A DNA stretch of 26,443 nucleotides from JANOGU01 sp031406135 (GTDB lineage: Bacteria; Pseudomonadota; Alphaproteobacteria; Rhodobacterales; Rhodobacteraceae). The position numbers were made by a program, and so were the translations under genes. The stretch spans positions 1-26,443 of the forward strand of contig JANOGU010000047.1 in the NCBI GenBank assembly GCA_031406135.1, written 5' to 3'. The notes under the pieces were generated by a model. The model saw nothing but the letters and a program-made list of their open reading frames with translations. It did not search any database and had not been told where the DNA came from. Shown here one piece after another: positions 15,338 through 22,876 of the stretch. The stretch's first letter is position 1, and each line of letters begins with the position of its first letter.

Positions 15338-16630
15338 TCAGACGACGACCTCGACCGGCACCTGCGCGCCCACGCCGAACACCCGCTTGTAGCGCGCGAT
15401 CTGGTCGGCGGGGCCCATCGCCTTGTTGGGATTGTCCGACAGCTTGACCGTCGGCCGCCCCTCGGCGCTGACCGCCTTGCACACCAGGCTGAACGACGCG
15501 AGCCCGTCGCCCTCTGTCAAACCCTTGAAGTCGTTGGTCAACATGGTGCCCCAGCCGAACGACACCTTGACCCGCCCCAGAAACCTGGCGTGCAGCGCCT
15601 CGATCATTTCCACGTCGAGCCCGTCGGAAAAGATCACCAGCTTCTCCCGCGGGTCCTCGCCGCGCGCGGTCCACCAGGCGATCGCCGTCTCCGCCCCCTC
15701 GGCCGGATCGCCGGAATCGATCCGGATGCCGGTCCAGGACGCCAGCCAGTCCGGCGCCTTTGCCAGGAAGCCTTTGGTGCCAAAGGTGTCCGGCAGGATG
15801 ATCCGCAGGTTGCCCTCATGCTCTTCCTGCCAGTCCTCAAGCACCCGGTACGGCGCCTCGGCCAGCTCCGCATCTGTCTCTGCCAACGCGGCGTAGACCA
15901 TTGGCAACTCATGCGCATTGGTGCCGATCGCCTCGATGTCCCGGCGCTGCGCGATCAGGCAGTTGGAGGTGCCGGTGAATTTGCCCTCCAGGCCCTCGAT
16001 CATCGCCTGCACCGCCCAGTCCTGCCACAGGAAGGAATGCCGCCGCCGGGTCCCGAAATCGGCGATGCGCAGGCCGTCAATGCCCCGCAGCCGCTGGATT
16101 TTCCCCCACAGCTTGGTCATCGCCTGGGCGTACAGCACCTGCAGCTCGAACCGCTCCATCCGGTCCAGCACCGCCCGCGAGCGCAGCTCCATCAGCACCG
16201 CGAGCGCCGGGATTTCCCACAGCATCACCTCCGGCCAGCGCCCTTCGAAAGTCAGTTGGTACTGCCCGTCGCGCCGTTCCAGGTGATAGGGCGGCAGCCG
16301 CATGCCCTCGAACCAGGCCATGAAATCCGACCGGAACATCTGCCGCTTGCCGTAGAACGTGTTCCCGCGCAGCCAGGTGGATTCGCCGCGCGTCAGGCTC
16401 AGCGAGCGCACATGGTCAAGCTGCTCGCGCAGCTCGCCCTCGTCCACCAGTTCCGCCAGCCGCACCCTGGTGGATCGGTTGATCAGGCTGAAGGTGACGG
16501 TCGTGTCCGGCCGGTTGCGAAAGATCGACTGGCACATCAACAGCTTGTAGAAATCGGTGTCGATCAGCGACCGCACGATGGGGTCGATCTTCCAGCGGTG
16601 ATTCCAGACGCGCGTGGCGATGTCGACCAT
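15338..16630 (-). CDS. pncB: Nicotinate phosphoribosyltransferase
   Basis: Makes nicotinate mononucleotide from nicotinate and PRPP in the NAD salvage (Preiss-Handler) route, in the cytoplasm. The 430-residue protein has LIDTDFYKLLMCQSI (22-36), ADFGTRRRHSF (190-200) and GTSNCLIAQ. The conserved histidine is in GTNAHELPM (H240), the residue that is phosphorylated in enterobacterial PncB. RIDSGDP and FSDGLD follow, then a GWGTMLTND block. The ATG has AGGAGGG about 8 bases upstream. pncA lies upstream on the same strand, 161 bases away, so nicotinamide-to-nicotinate and nicotinate-to-NMN steps are next to each other. Confidence 0.96.
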   Translation of the reverse strand: MVDIATRVWNHRWKIDPIVRSLIDTDFYKLLMCQSIFRNRPDTTVTFSLINRSTRVRLAELVDEGELREQLDHVRSLSLTRGESTWLRGNTFYGKRQMFRSDFMAWFEGMRLPPYHLERRDGQYQLTFEGRWPEVMLWEIPALAVLMELRSRAVLDRMERFELQVLYAQAMTKLWGKIQRLRGIDGLRIADFGTRRRHSFLWQDWAVQAMIEGLEGKFTGTSNCLIAQRRDIEAIGTNAHELPMVYAALAETDAELAEAPYRVLEDWQEEHEGNLRIILPDTFGTKGFLAKAPDWLASWTGIRIDSGDPAEGAETAIAWWTARGEDPREKLVIFSDGLDVEMIEALHARFLGRVKVSFGWGTMLTNDFKGLTEGDGLASFSLVCKAVSAEGRPTVKLSDNPNKAMGPADQIARYKRVFGVGAQVPVEVVV

Positions 16631-16791
16631 GACCGGCCCTCCTGAAGGCCAGTCAAACGGTGTGGCGGCGGATGCGCAAGCAGGCTTTGCGACCCCGCCA
16701 CGTCCGATTTCGCTGCTCCGGGGTCTCGACGGCATGCTGGACGAGGCGCCGAAGCGCCCGTGACCGGGCGGCGGCCCGCGCCAGGCCGGCG

Positions 16792-17406
16792 TCAGGCCAG
16801 GCGGACGCCGGCGTCGCGCATCCGCGCGATGGCGGCAGCGAGGCTGCCATCGAGGTCGATGGCGCGGCAGGCGTCCATCACCACCGTCACCCGGTAACCC
16901 AGCCGCGCGGCGTCGAGCGCGGAATAGGCGACGCAGAAATCGGTGGCCAGCCCGGCAAGCGTGACCGCCGCCACCCCCCGGCTGCGCAGATAGCCGTCCA
17001 GCCCGGTGGGTGTCGCGCGGTCGTTCTCGAAAAAGGCCGAGTAGCTGTCGATGGCGGCGCGAAACCCCTTGCGGATCACCAGGTCCGCCGCATCGGTGTC
17101 GAGCCCCGCATGGAACGCCGCCCCGGCCGTGCCCTGCACGCAGTGCACGGGCCACAGGACCTGGGTGCCATAGGGCATCTCGACCGTCGAAAACGGCGCC
17201 GCGCCGGGATGGTTGGCGGCAAAGGAGGCGTGGTCCGCCGGGTGCCAGTCCTGCGTCAGAACCCGCACCGGGAAGCCGCGGATCAGCGCGTTGACCCGCG
17301 CCACCACGGCATCGCCGTCGCCCACCGCCAGCGCGCCGCCGGGGCAGAAGTCGTTCTGCACGTCGATCCCGATGAAGGCCCCGTCCGTTGCCGCGTCCGC
17401 CGTCAT
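16792..17406 (-). CDS. pncA: Nicotinamidase (isochorismatase family)
   Basis: Hydrolyses nicotinamide to nicotinate for NAD salvage. The 204-residue protein has the catalytic triad of the family: D15 in GIDVQNDFCPGG, K113 in VIRKGF, and C158 in LATDFCVAYSA. A metal-binding set is visible in TQDWHPADH (D53, H55). WPVHCVQGT is the usual PncA segment. The ATG at 17406 has AGGAGGAG about 8 bases upstream and is preferred over one 18 bases earlier. It is followed by pncB, which uses its product. The gap between them (16631-16791) holds two small hairpins (GGCGC-CGAA-GCGCC and CGGGC-GGCG-GCCCG) but no gene. Confidence 0.95.
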   Translation of the reverse strand: MTADAATDGAFIGIDVQNDFCPGGALAVGDGDAVVARVNALIRGFPVRVLTQDWHPADHASFAANHPGAAPFSTVEMPYGTQVLWPVHCVQGTAGAAFHAGLDTDAADLVIRKGFRAAIDSYSAFFENDRATPTGLDGYLRSRGVAAVTLAGLATDFCVAYSALDAARLGYRVTVVMDACRAIDLDGSLAAAIARMRDAGVRLA

Positions 17407-17510
17407 GGCCGCTCCTCCTGCCACGCTGATGAACCGGCGTAGCGGGTCGGGGCGGGTCGGGTCAACCGCGCGGGCATTGACAGCGGCGGCAGGGCGGGCG
17501 GAGATGAGCC

Positions 17511-18119
17511 ATGTCCGACCCGCCCAGCCTCGACGCCGCCTATGCGCTCGGTTCGTCCGCCGAGGCGACGCGGCTCTACCGCGACTGGGCGGACAGCTAC
17601 GACGACAGCTTTGCCACGCGCACCGGCTATCGCGCGGCCGGGCTCGTCGCCGCCGCCTTCGCTGCGGCCGGCGGCCGCGGGCCGGTGCTCGACGTCGGCG
17701 CCGGGACCGGGCTGCTCGGCCTGGCCCTGGCAGACCTTGGCATCGGGCCGGTGGACGGGCTCGACCTGTCGCCCGAGATGCTGGACCGGGCGCGGGCCAA
17801 GGGCTGCTACCGCGGGCTCTACCAGGCTGACCTGACCGCCGCGCTGCCGGTGCTGCCGGTGCCCTACGCCGGGCTGGTCAGTTCCGGGACCTTCACCATC
17901 GGCCACCTCGGCGCGGATGCCCTGCCAGGGCTTCTGGCCCTCGCCGCCCCGGGGGCCCGGGTGGCCCTGTCGGTGAGCCCGAAAATCTGGCCCGACGGTT
18001 TCGACGACGTGCTCAAGGGCATGCACGACCTGCGGCGGGTCGAGGAAGTGATCTACCTTCGCCCCGATCCGGGGCACGAGGCGGATCGGACGTTCATCAC
18101 CTCGTTCCGCCTGCCCTGA
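17511..18119 (+). CDS. Class I SAM-dependent methyltransferase
   Basis: A 202-residue cytoplasmic protein with the SAM-binding motif I VLDVGAGTGLLG (59-70), the acidic end of strand 2 in DGLDLSPEML (82-91), and a motif IV-like LVSSGTFTIGHL. The N-terminal LYRDWADSYDDSF is seen in methyltransferases that act on small molecules. The substrate is not identifiable. The ATG at 17511 has GGAG 9 to 12 bases upstream. The gene is divergent from pncA with about 100 bases between them, and amn follows 97 bases downstream. Confidence 0.85.
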   Translation: MSDPPSLDAAYALGSSAEATRLYRDWADSYDDSFATRTGYRAAGLVAAAFAAAGGRGPVLDVGAGTGLLGLALADLGIGPVDGLDLSPEMLDRARAKGCYRGLYQADLTAALPVLPVPYAGLVSSGTFTIGHLGADALPGLLALAAPGARVALSVSPKIWPDGFDDVLKGMHDLRRVEEVIYLRPDPGHEADRTFITSFRLP

Positions 18120-18216
18120 CCGCCGTCACGTCTCCGTCACGCGCGCCGGCTCTGCCCTTGCGGCAGCCGCAGGCTTGCGCGCACAATGCCGGATGCTTGA
18201 AAGACCCGTTCACGCG

Positions 18217-19686
18217 ATGCCCGACGGCCCCCTGACCCCCGACGGCCCCGCGCCGGAGGAGTTCACCGACGCCACCCTGGCGGTGACGCGGCTCGAGGCG
18301 CTGTTCGACCTCGCCACCCGCTTCCTGCTCGACGCCTTCCGCCGGGCACTGGACCGCGGGCCACCCGAGGCCCGCGTCCGCGCCTTCTATCCCGAGGTGC
18401 GGCTGACCGTGGGCAGCCACGAGAAGTCCGACTCGCGGCTGGCCTTCGGCCATGTCTCCTCGCCCGGGGTCTATGCCACCACGATCACCCGGCCGGACCT
18501 GTTCCGCCAATACCTGATCCAGCAGCTGAGTCTGCTGATCCACAACCACGGCGTCCCGGTGGTCGTGGGCTGGTCCGACACGCCGATGCCGCTGCATTTC
18601 GCCGCCGCCGCCGCGGCCGGACTGGCGGTGCCGCCGGAGGGCGTGCTGACCTTCTCGCTGCGCGACGTCTTCGACGTGCCGGACCTTGCCACCACCAACG
18701 ACGACATCGTCAACGGCCAGCGCCCGGTGAACCCCGACGGCTCGATCCCGCTGGCGCCTTTTACCGCGCAGCGGGTGGACTATTCGCTGGCCCGCCTGTC
18801 GCACTATACCGCGACCGAGCCCGCGCATTTCCAGAACCACGTGCTGTTCACCAACTACCAGTTCTACGTGGACGAGTTCGAAGCCTATGCGCGAACCGCG
18901 CTGGCCGACCCGGCGAGCGGCTATGTCGCCTTCGTCGCGCCCGGCAACCACGAGATCACCGACCCGGACGCGCGCATCCCCGACCTCGCCCGCGCGCCGC
19001 AGATGCCGGCCTATCACCTCAAGCGTCCCGACGGGCAGGGCATCACGCTGGTCAACATCGGCGTCGGCCCGTCGAACGCCAAGACCGCCACCGACCACAT
19101 CGCGGTGCTGCGGCCGCATGCCTGGCTGATGGTCGGGCACTGCGCGGGGTTGCGGAACAGCCAGTCGCTGGGTGATTTCTGCCTGGCCCATGCCTACCTG
19201 CGCGAGGACCATGTGCTGGACGACGACCTGCCGGTCTGGGTGCCGATCCCGGCGCTGGCCGAGATCCAGATCGCCCTGCAGGAGGCGGTGGCGGAGGTCA
19301 CCCAGCTGGAGGGCTTCGAGCTCAAGCGGATCATGCGCACCGGCACGGTGGCCACGATCGACAACCGCAACTGGGAACTGCGCGACCAGTCCGGCCCGGT
19401 GAAGCGTCTCAGCCAGTCCCGCGCCATCGCGCTTGACATGGAAAGCGCCACCATCGCGGCCAACGGCTTCCGTTTCAGGGTGCCCTACGGCACGCTCCTT
19501 TGCGTCTCTGACAAGCCGCTGCACGGCGAGCTGAAGCTGCCCGGCATGGCCTCGGAGTTCTACCACACCCAGGTGGCCCGCCACCTCAGGATCGGCATCC
19601 GCGCGATGGAGGCGCTGCGCGAGATGCCGCCGGAGCGGATCCACAGCCGCAAGCTGCGCAGCTTCGACGAAACCGCTTTTCTCTGA
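18217..19686 (+). CDS. amn: AMP nucleosidase
   Basis: Cleaves AMP to adenine and ribose 5-phosphate, controlling adenylate levels. The 489-residue protein matches E. coli Amn along its whole length. It has YTTTITRPDLF-like YATTITRPDLFRQYL, RVDYSLARLSHYT, LFTNYQFYVDEF, GITLVNIGVGPSNAKTATDH, RTGTVATIDNRNWELR and ALDMESATIAANG, and it ends SRKLRSFDETAFL. The N-terminal AMN domain precedes the phosphorylase/nucleosidase domain. The start is not certain: ATGs at 18193 and 18217 and a TTG at 18175 are in frame, none with a strong ribosome binding site. I chose 18217, which gives a length nearest E. coli (484). Confidence 0.95.
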   Translation: MPDGPLTPDGPAPEEFTDATLAVTRLEALFDLATRFLLDAFRRALDRGPPEARVRAFYPEVRLTVGSHEKSDSRLAFGHVSSPGVYATTITRPDLFRQYLIQQLSLLIHNHGVPVVVGWSDTPMPLHFAAAAAAGLAVPPEGVLTFSLRDVFDVPDLATTNDDIVNGQRPVNPDGSIPLAPFTAQRVDYSLARLSHYTATEPAHFQNHVLFTNYQFYVDEFEAYARTALADPASGYVAFVAPGNHEITDPDARIPDLARAPQMPAYHLKRPDGQGITLVNIGVGPSNAKTATDHIAVLRPHAWLMVGHCAGLRNSQSLGDFCLAHAYLREDHVLDDDLPVWVPIPALAEIQIALQEAVAEVTQLEGFELKRIMRTGTVATIDNRNWELRDQSGPVKRLSQSRAIALDMESATIAANGFRFRVPYGTLLCVSDKPLHGELKLPGMASEFYHTQVARHLRIGIRAMEALREMPPERIHSRKLRSFDETAFL

Positions 19687-19815
19687 GGTGGAGCGGCGGA
19701 GACGCGTATTTGACGGCACTCAGCCCGGGGTTGGGGGTTGATCCTGCCAGCCAAGCCTGTTCTTTCTGGGGGTCATGCAACGGAGGCCGCTGGCGGCCCA
19801 AGGGAGACGGGGACA

Positions 19816-20097
19816 ATGGCGAACGGGATGACCAAGAAAGAGCTGGTGAACGCGCTGGCCGAAGCTGCGGGGACCGACCGCAAGGTGGCGGGCGCGGTGC
19901 TGGACGCGCTGGCCGCGGTGGCCGGCCGCACCGTCGCCGCTGGCGGCACGCTGTCGCTGCCGGGGATCGGCAAGCTGACGGTGCGTGACCGCCCGGCGCG
20001 CGAGGTGCGCAACCCGGCCACCGGCGCCAAGGTCAAGAAGCCCGCCGACCGCGCGGTGAAGTTCGCCGTCGCCAAGGCGCTGAAGGACGGCGCCTGA
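19816..20097 (+). CDS. HU-family DNA-binding protein
   Basis: A 93-residue histone-like protein. MTKKELVNALAEAAGTDRKVAGAVLDAL is the HU helical body, GGTLSLPGIGKLTVRDRPAREVRNPATG is the beta arm with the conserved RNPATG that intercalates DNA, and KVKKPADRAVKFAVAKALKDGA is the C-terminal part. The ATG at 19816 is preceded by GGGAG at about 10 bases. An in-frame ATG nine bases later is possible. A TTGACG near 19709 in the 129-base gap after amn could be part of a promoter, but no clear -10 box matches. A strong terminator follows, so it is probably a single-gene unit. HU bends DNA and compacts the nucleoid. Confidence 0.92.
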   Translation: MANGMTKKELVNALAEAAGTDRKVAGAVLDALAAVAGRTVAAGGTLSLPGIGKLTVRDRPAREVRNPATGAKVKKPADRAVKFAVAKALKDGA

Positions 20098-20123
20098 GCC
20101 TTGCCCGGCTCGCGGGCCGGTGG

Positions 20124-20151
20124 AAGGGCCGCCCCCGGGGGCGGCCCTTTT
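20124..20151 (+). terminator. Factor-independent terminator after the HU-like gene
   Basis: A perfect inverted repeat, GGGCCGCCCCC (20126-20136) against GGGGGCGGCCC (20137-20147), extended by AA and TT outside, is followed by TTTT (20148-20151). It lies 28 bases after the stop codon. This is the clearest terminator in the window. Confidence 0.85.
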
Positions 20152-20174
20152 CGTTTCGCCTCGGGGAAGCAACC

Positions 20175-20534
20175 ATGGCCGGCGTGACCGGGATCGGCGG
20201 CATGTTCTTCCGGGCCCTAGATCCCGCGGCGCTGGCAGCCTGGTACCGGGATCACCTCGGCCTGCCGGCAGGGCATGAAGCGATCTGGATGCAGGCTGCC
20301 GGCCCCACGGTCTTTGCCCCCTTCCGGCAGGACAGCGACTGCTTCGCGGCCGACCGGCAGGTGATGCTGAACCTGCGGGTGGACGACCTGGCCTCGCTCC
20401 TCGCCACGCTTTCCGACGCCGGCATCGCGGCCGAAACGCGCGAGGAATGGGACGCCGGCGGCTACGGCCGCTTCGCCCGCATCCACGACCCGGAGGGCAA
20501 TCCGGTCGAACTTTGGGAACCGCCCGCCGGATAG
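20175..20534 (+). CDS. VOC family protein (glyoxalase/bleomycin-resistance fold)
   Basis: A 119-residue protein of the vicinal oxygen chelate fold. The N-terminal part MFFRALDPAALAAWYRDHLGLP is the typical first beta-alpha unit. VMLNLRVDDLASLLATLSDAGI is the second, and the end RIHDPEGNPVELWEPP carries the usual metal-ligand glutamate. Its substrate is unknown, and one of the expected metal histidines is not obvious at the N terminus. The ATG has GGGGAAG upstream. It sits just after the HU terminator and is convergent with the cation transporter, only four bases apart. Confidence 0.82.
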   Translation: MAGVTGIGGMFFRALDPAALAAWYRDHLGLPAGHEAIWMQAAGPTVFAPFRQDSDCFAADRQVMLNLRVDDLASLLATLSDAGIAAETREEWDAGGYGRFARIHDPEGNPVELWEPPAG

Positions 20535-20538
20535 GACG

Positions 20539-21105
20539 TCACGCCGCCCCCGCCCGCTCCGCCCGCGCGGCGCGCCAGACATCGGCCGCTGCGTCCAGGT
20601 TCATCCAGGCGATCCCCAGCCCCACGATCAGGTCCGGCCAGATCGAGGCCCAGGCCAGCGTCACCAGTCCCGCCCCGATCAGCGCCACGTTCGCCACCGC
20701 GTCATTGCGCGCCGACAGGAACGCGGCCTTGGTCAGCGTCCCGCTTCCGTGCCTGTGGCGCGCCAGCAACAACGCGCAGGTCAGGTTCACCGCCAGCGCG
20801 CCGAGGCCGAGCAGCGTCATCCTGCCCGCCTCCGGCGGCACGCCGGAGATCAGCTTGGCCGCCAGCATCGCCAGGAAGGCCAGCGCCGGCACCGCCATCA
20901 GCGCCGCCAGCGCCACGCCCATCCGAGCCCGCGCCACAGCCGTCCAGCCCATGGCCAGCAGGATCAGCAGGTTGACCGACCCGTCCTCCAGGAAATCCAC
21001 GCTGTCGGCAAACAGCGCGGTGGACCCTGTGACGAGCGCACCCGCGAATTCCACCCCGAAGTAGGCGAGGTTCAGGGCGGCGACGGTCAGGACCGTCCGG
21101 CGCAG
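20539..21105 (-). CDS. Cation diffusion facilitator-like transporter (start uncertain)
   Basis: An inner-membrane protein of the cation efflux family, probably exporting divalent metal. Visible features are LNLAYFGVEFAGALVTGS (helix 1), ADSVDFLEDGSVN with the two metal-ligand Asp residues of helix 2, three further hydrophobic helices, and SARNDAVANVALIGAGL (helix 5). It ends after helix 6 without the usual long cytoplasmic C-terminal domain. Homology begins near LRRTVLTVAALN, but no ATG, GTG or TTG lies there. The open frame reaches an ATG at 21246, whose N-terminal part is only a shadow of the upstream aldolase. A GTG at 21054 would cut into helix 1. The CTG at 21105 with GGAGG upstream is my working choice. 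Confidence 0.7.
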   Translation of the reverse strand: MRRTVLTVAALNLAYFGVEFAGALVTGSTALFADSVDFLEDGSVNLLILLAMGWTAVARARMGVALAALMAVPALAFLAMLAAKLISGVPPEAGRMTLLGLGALAVNLTCALLLARHRHGSGTLTKAAFLSARNDAVANVALIGAGLVTLAWASIWPDLIVGLGIAWMNLDAAADVWRAARAERAGAA

Positions 21106-21130
21106 CGCCGGACTGGCCTCCGGCGCGTGC

Positions 21131-21880
21131 TCAGGCCCGGAAATCCGATCCCTCGCGGTCGAGAATTTCCTGCATGTCCGCCAAGTGCCGCTCCGCCTGC
21201 CCCGGGTAGGTCTCGGTCTCCTGCGCCACCTGCTCGGCCACCGCATCCGAAATGAGCCGCAAAGGCCGCCCGGTCTGCAACGCCCGGATGTAGGTCTCCG
21301 CCGCCCGCTCGAAGTAGTAGAGCCGGTTCCAGGTCTCGGCGACGCTGCGGCCCAGGATCAGCACGCCGTGGTTACCCATCACCATGACATTGACCTTCGG
21401 GTCCTTCAGCAGCCCGGCGCAACGCATCCCCTCGGCCTCGAAGGCCATCCCGCCATAGCCCTCGTCCACTACCAGCCGGTTGTGGAAGATCGCGGTGTTC
21501 TGGTCGACCGCGGGCAGCCGCGAGTCGGCCAGCGAGGCCAGCACGGTGGCAAAGATCGAATGCACATGCATCAGGCAGGTCGCATGCGGACACAGCCGAT
21601 GCACCGACCCGTGCAGCCCCCAGGCCGTCGGGTCCGGCGCATCCGGGCGCTCCATCACCTTGGGGTCGTTCACGTCGAGAAGCAGCAGGTCCGAGGCCCG
21701 GATCAGTTCGAAATGCCGCTGGTTGGGGTTGATGAGAATCCGCCCGCTCCCGACGTCCAGCGAGAAGTGGTTGGCCACCGCCTCGTTCATCTTCAGCCGC
21801 GCACACCAGCGGAAGGCAGCGGCCATCTCCTCGCGTTCGGTGCGGAAGTCGAGGTTGGGCAGCGCGGTCTGGACGTTCAT
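21131..21880 (-). CDS. Class II aldolase/adducin family protein
   Basis: A 249-residue zinc-dependent aldolase-fold protein. Metal ligands are recognisable in HVHS (H105, H107) and in MGNHGVLILG (H171); NHFSLDV (38) and NPNQRHFELIRASDLLLLD are usual family segments. AWGLHGSVHRLCPHA stands where fuculose-phosphate aldolase has its catalytic glutamate segment, so the chemistry may differ from the sugar-phosphate enzymes. The substrate is unknown. The ATG at 21880 has GGAGG 7 bases upstream. It is preceded by the eroded RidA-like gene and followed directly by the cation transporter. Confidence 0.87.
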   Translation of the reverse strand: MNVQTALPNLDFRTEREEMAAAFRWCARLKMNEAVANHFSLDVGSGRILINPNQRHFELIRASDLLLLDVNDPKVMERPDAPDPTAWGLHGSVHRLCPHATCLMHVHSIFATVLASLADSRLPAVDQNTAIFHNRLVVDEGYGGMAFEAEGMRCAGLLKDPKVNVMVMGNHGVLILGRSVAETWNRLYYFERAAETYIRALQTGRPLRLISDAVAEQVAQETETYPGQAERHLADMQEILDREGSDFRA

Positions 21881-21935
21881 CGGCGGGCCTCCGGGGATCG
21901 GCCCATCCTGTGCCCGCCGCGCCCGGCGCGCAAGG

Positions 21936-22214
21936 TCACGGCACCACCGCGTCGGCCTCCATCTCCACCAGCCAGTCGGGATCGACGAAACCGGTCACCA
22001 CCATGACGGTGCAGGCCGGGCGGATCGTCCCGAACACCTCGCCATGCGCCCGCGCGGCGGCCGGGAAATGGACCTCGGCCAGCGCGGCAAGGATGATCTC
22101 CAGGACGCGCTTCGCCTGGCCATGGGGGGTCGCCCTTCGCCGCCGTGCCGTCACGCTGACAAAGGGCCCGATCCGGACCGCGCGCGAAAAGCCGGAAGAG
22201 ACCAGCGTCCTCAC
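21936..22214 (-). pseudogene. Eroded RidA (YjgF/YER057c) family gene
   Basis: The 92-residue frame has clear RidA-like pieces: RTLVSSG, FSRAVRIGPFVSV, QAKRVLEIILAALAE, ARAHGEVFGTIRPACTVMVVTGFVDPDWLVEMEADAVV. RidA proteins, about 125-130 residues, clear reactive enamine/imine intermediates. Three blocks are missing or altered: residues after SSG, the middle GTA segment, and the V-R-T-R strand before HGEVFG. Around 22124-22150 the expected GTAA..GDP is readable only in another frame. This implies a lost base near 22150 and a compensating extra C in the six-C run. The frame stays open, so a short protein could still be made. The GTG overlaps the DUF2834 stop. Confidence 0.7.
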
Positions 22215-22528
22215 CGCACCGGCCGCGAGCGCAGGAACAGGTAAAGCGGCAGCCCGCAGCTCACTCCGACGCAGAACGTCGCCGGGATCGCGGCCAGCGC
22301 CTCCCAGTTCTTTCGCACCAGGGTCTCGGCCAGAACCCACACGGTCAGCGTCACCGCGGCGATGGTCAGGTCCCAGGTCAGGCCGGTGGTGGAGGCGTTG
22401 ACGTACCAGGCTTCGATCAGGCCGCCGAGGCCGGTCCCCGTCTCGCGCATGTGCCGCAGGAACCAGACCATCGGATGGACCGCGCCCCAGACCGCGAGGG
22501 CCAGGTAGGTCAGCCGCAGGGCCGACAC
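22211..22528 (-). CDS. DUF2834 family membrane protein
   Basis: A 105-residue inner-membrane protein with about three hydrophobic helices: LRLTYLALAVWGAVHPMVWFL, TWDLTIAAVTLTVWVLAE and AIPATFCVGVSCGLPLYLFL. The NASTTGLTWDLTIAA segment is the conserved part of DUF2834. Function is unknown. The start is a GTG at 22528, two bases after the stop of the small lipoprotein gene, so translation is probably coupled. Its stop overlaps the GTG of the RidA-like gene. Confidence 0.75.
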   Translation of the reverse strand: MSALRLTYLALAVWGAVHPMVWFLRHMRETGTGLGGLIEAWYVNASTTGLTWDLTIAAVTLTVWVLAETLVRKNWEALAAIPATFCVGVSCGLPLYLFLRSRPVR

Positions 22529-22530
22529 CG

Positions 22531-22674
22531 TCAGCCGCCGCCGGTCGCAACAACCCCCGCGCTGACCTCGCCGGTCACGCTGAGGCCCGCCGGCTTGGCC
22601 GGCGGTTGCGGGGCGCCGTCGGCGCCGCAGGCGGCAACGAGAAGCAGGGCGCAGAGGGTCAGGATCGGGCGCAT
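22531..22674 (-). CDS. Very small lipoprotein (47 residues)
   Basis: The precursor reads MRPILTLCALLLVAACGADG, with the lipobox VAAC and lipid-acceptor Cys at residue 16. A short Pro/Gly-rich mature part follows, ending VSAGVVATGGG. The ATG at 22674 has AAGGAG 6 to 7 bases upstream, which strongly supports a real gene despite the size. The mature peptide is only about 32 residues. It follows another small lipoprotein by 11 bases and precedes DUF2834 by 2 bases. I do not recognise a family. Confidence 0.7.
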   Translation of the reverse strand: MRPILTLCALLLVAACGADGAPQPPAKPAGLSVTGEVSAGVVATGGG

Positions 22675-22685
22675 GCAGGGCTCCT

Positions 22686-22838
22686 TCAGCGAATGGTTCC
22701 GGGGGTGATGCCGACGCCCAGTCCGCCGACGTTGGTGCTGACCACGGGCGTCACGCCGATGCCGTTGGGGCCGAGGGTGATCCCGGCCGTCAGGCTGGGA
22801 CTGGTGCAGGCGGCGAGCAACAGCAGCGCCACCACCAT
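22686..22838 (-). CDS. Very small lipoprotein after argH (50 residues)
   Basis: The precursor begins MVVALLLLAACTSPSLTAG, a short but clear lipoprotein signal with Cys at residue 11. The mature part is Gly/Val-rich: ITLGPNGIGVTPVVSTNVGG and LGVGITPGTIR. The pattern LGPNGIGVTP with alternating Gly and Val recalls small lipoproteins found after argH in related bacteria, which is from memory. The ATG at 22838 lacks a strong ribosome binding site, and the gene starts 38 bases after the argH stop, probably on the same transcript. Confidence 0.65.
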   Translation of the reverse strand: MVVALLLLAACTSPSLTAGITLGPNGIGVTPVVSTNVGGLGVGITPGTIR

Positions 22839-22876
22839 CGCAAGGTGCGTGCTCTCACGCCCCGCGTTCCTGCCGT

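Noticed and set aside
18097..19719. Long minus-strand frame of 540 codons opposite amn
   Set aside because: The amn product matches its family along its full length; the opposite frame is compositional only.
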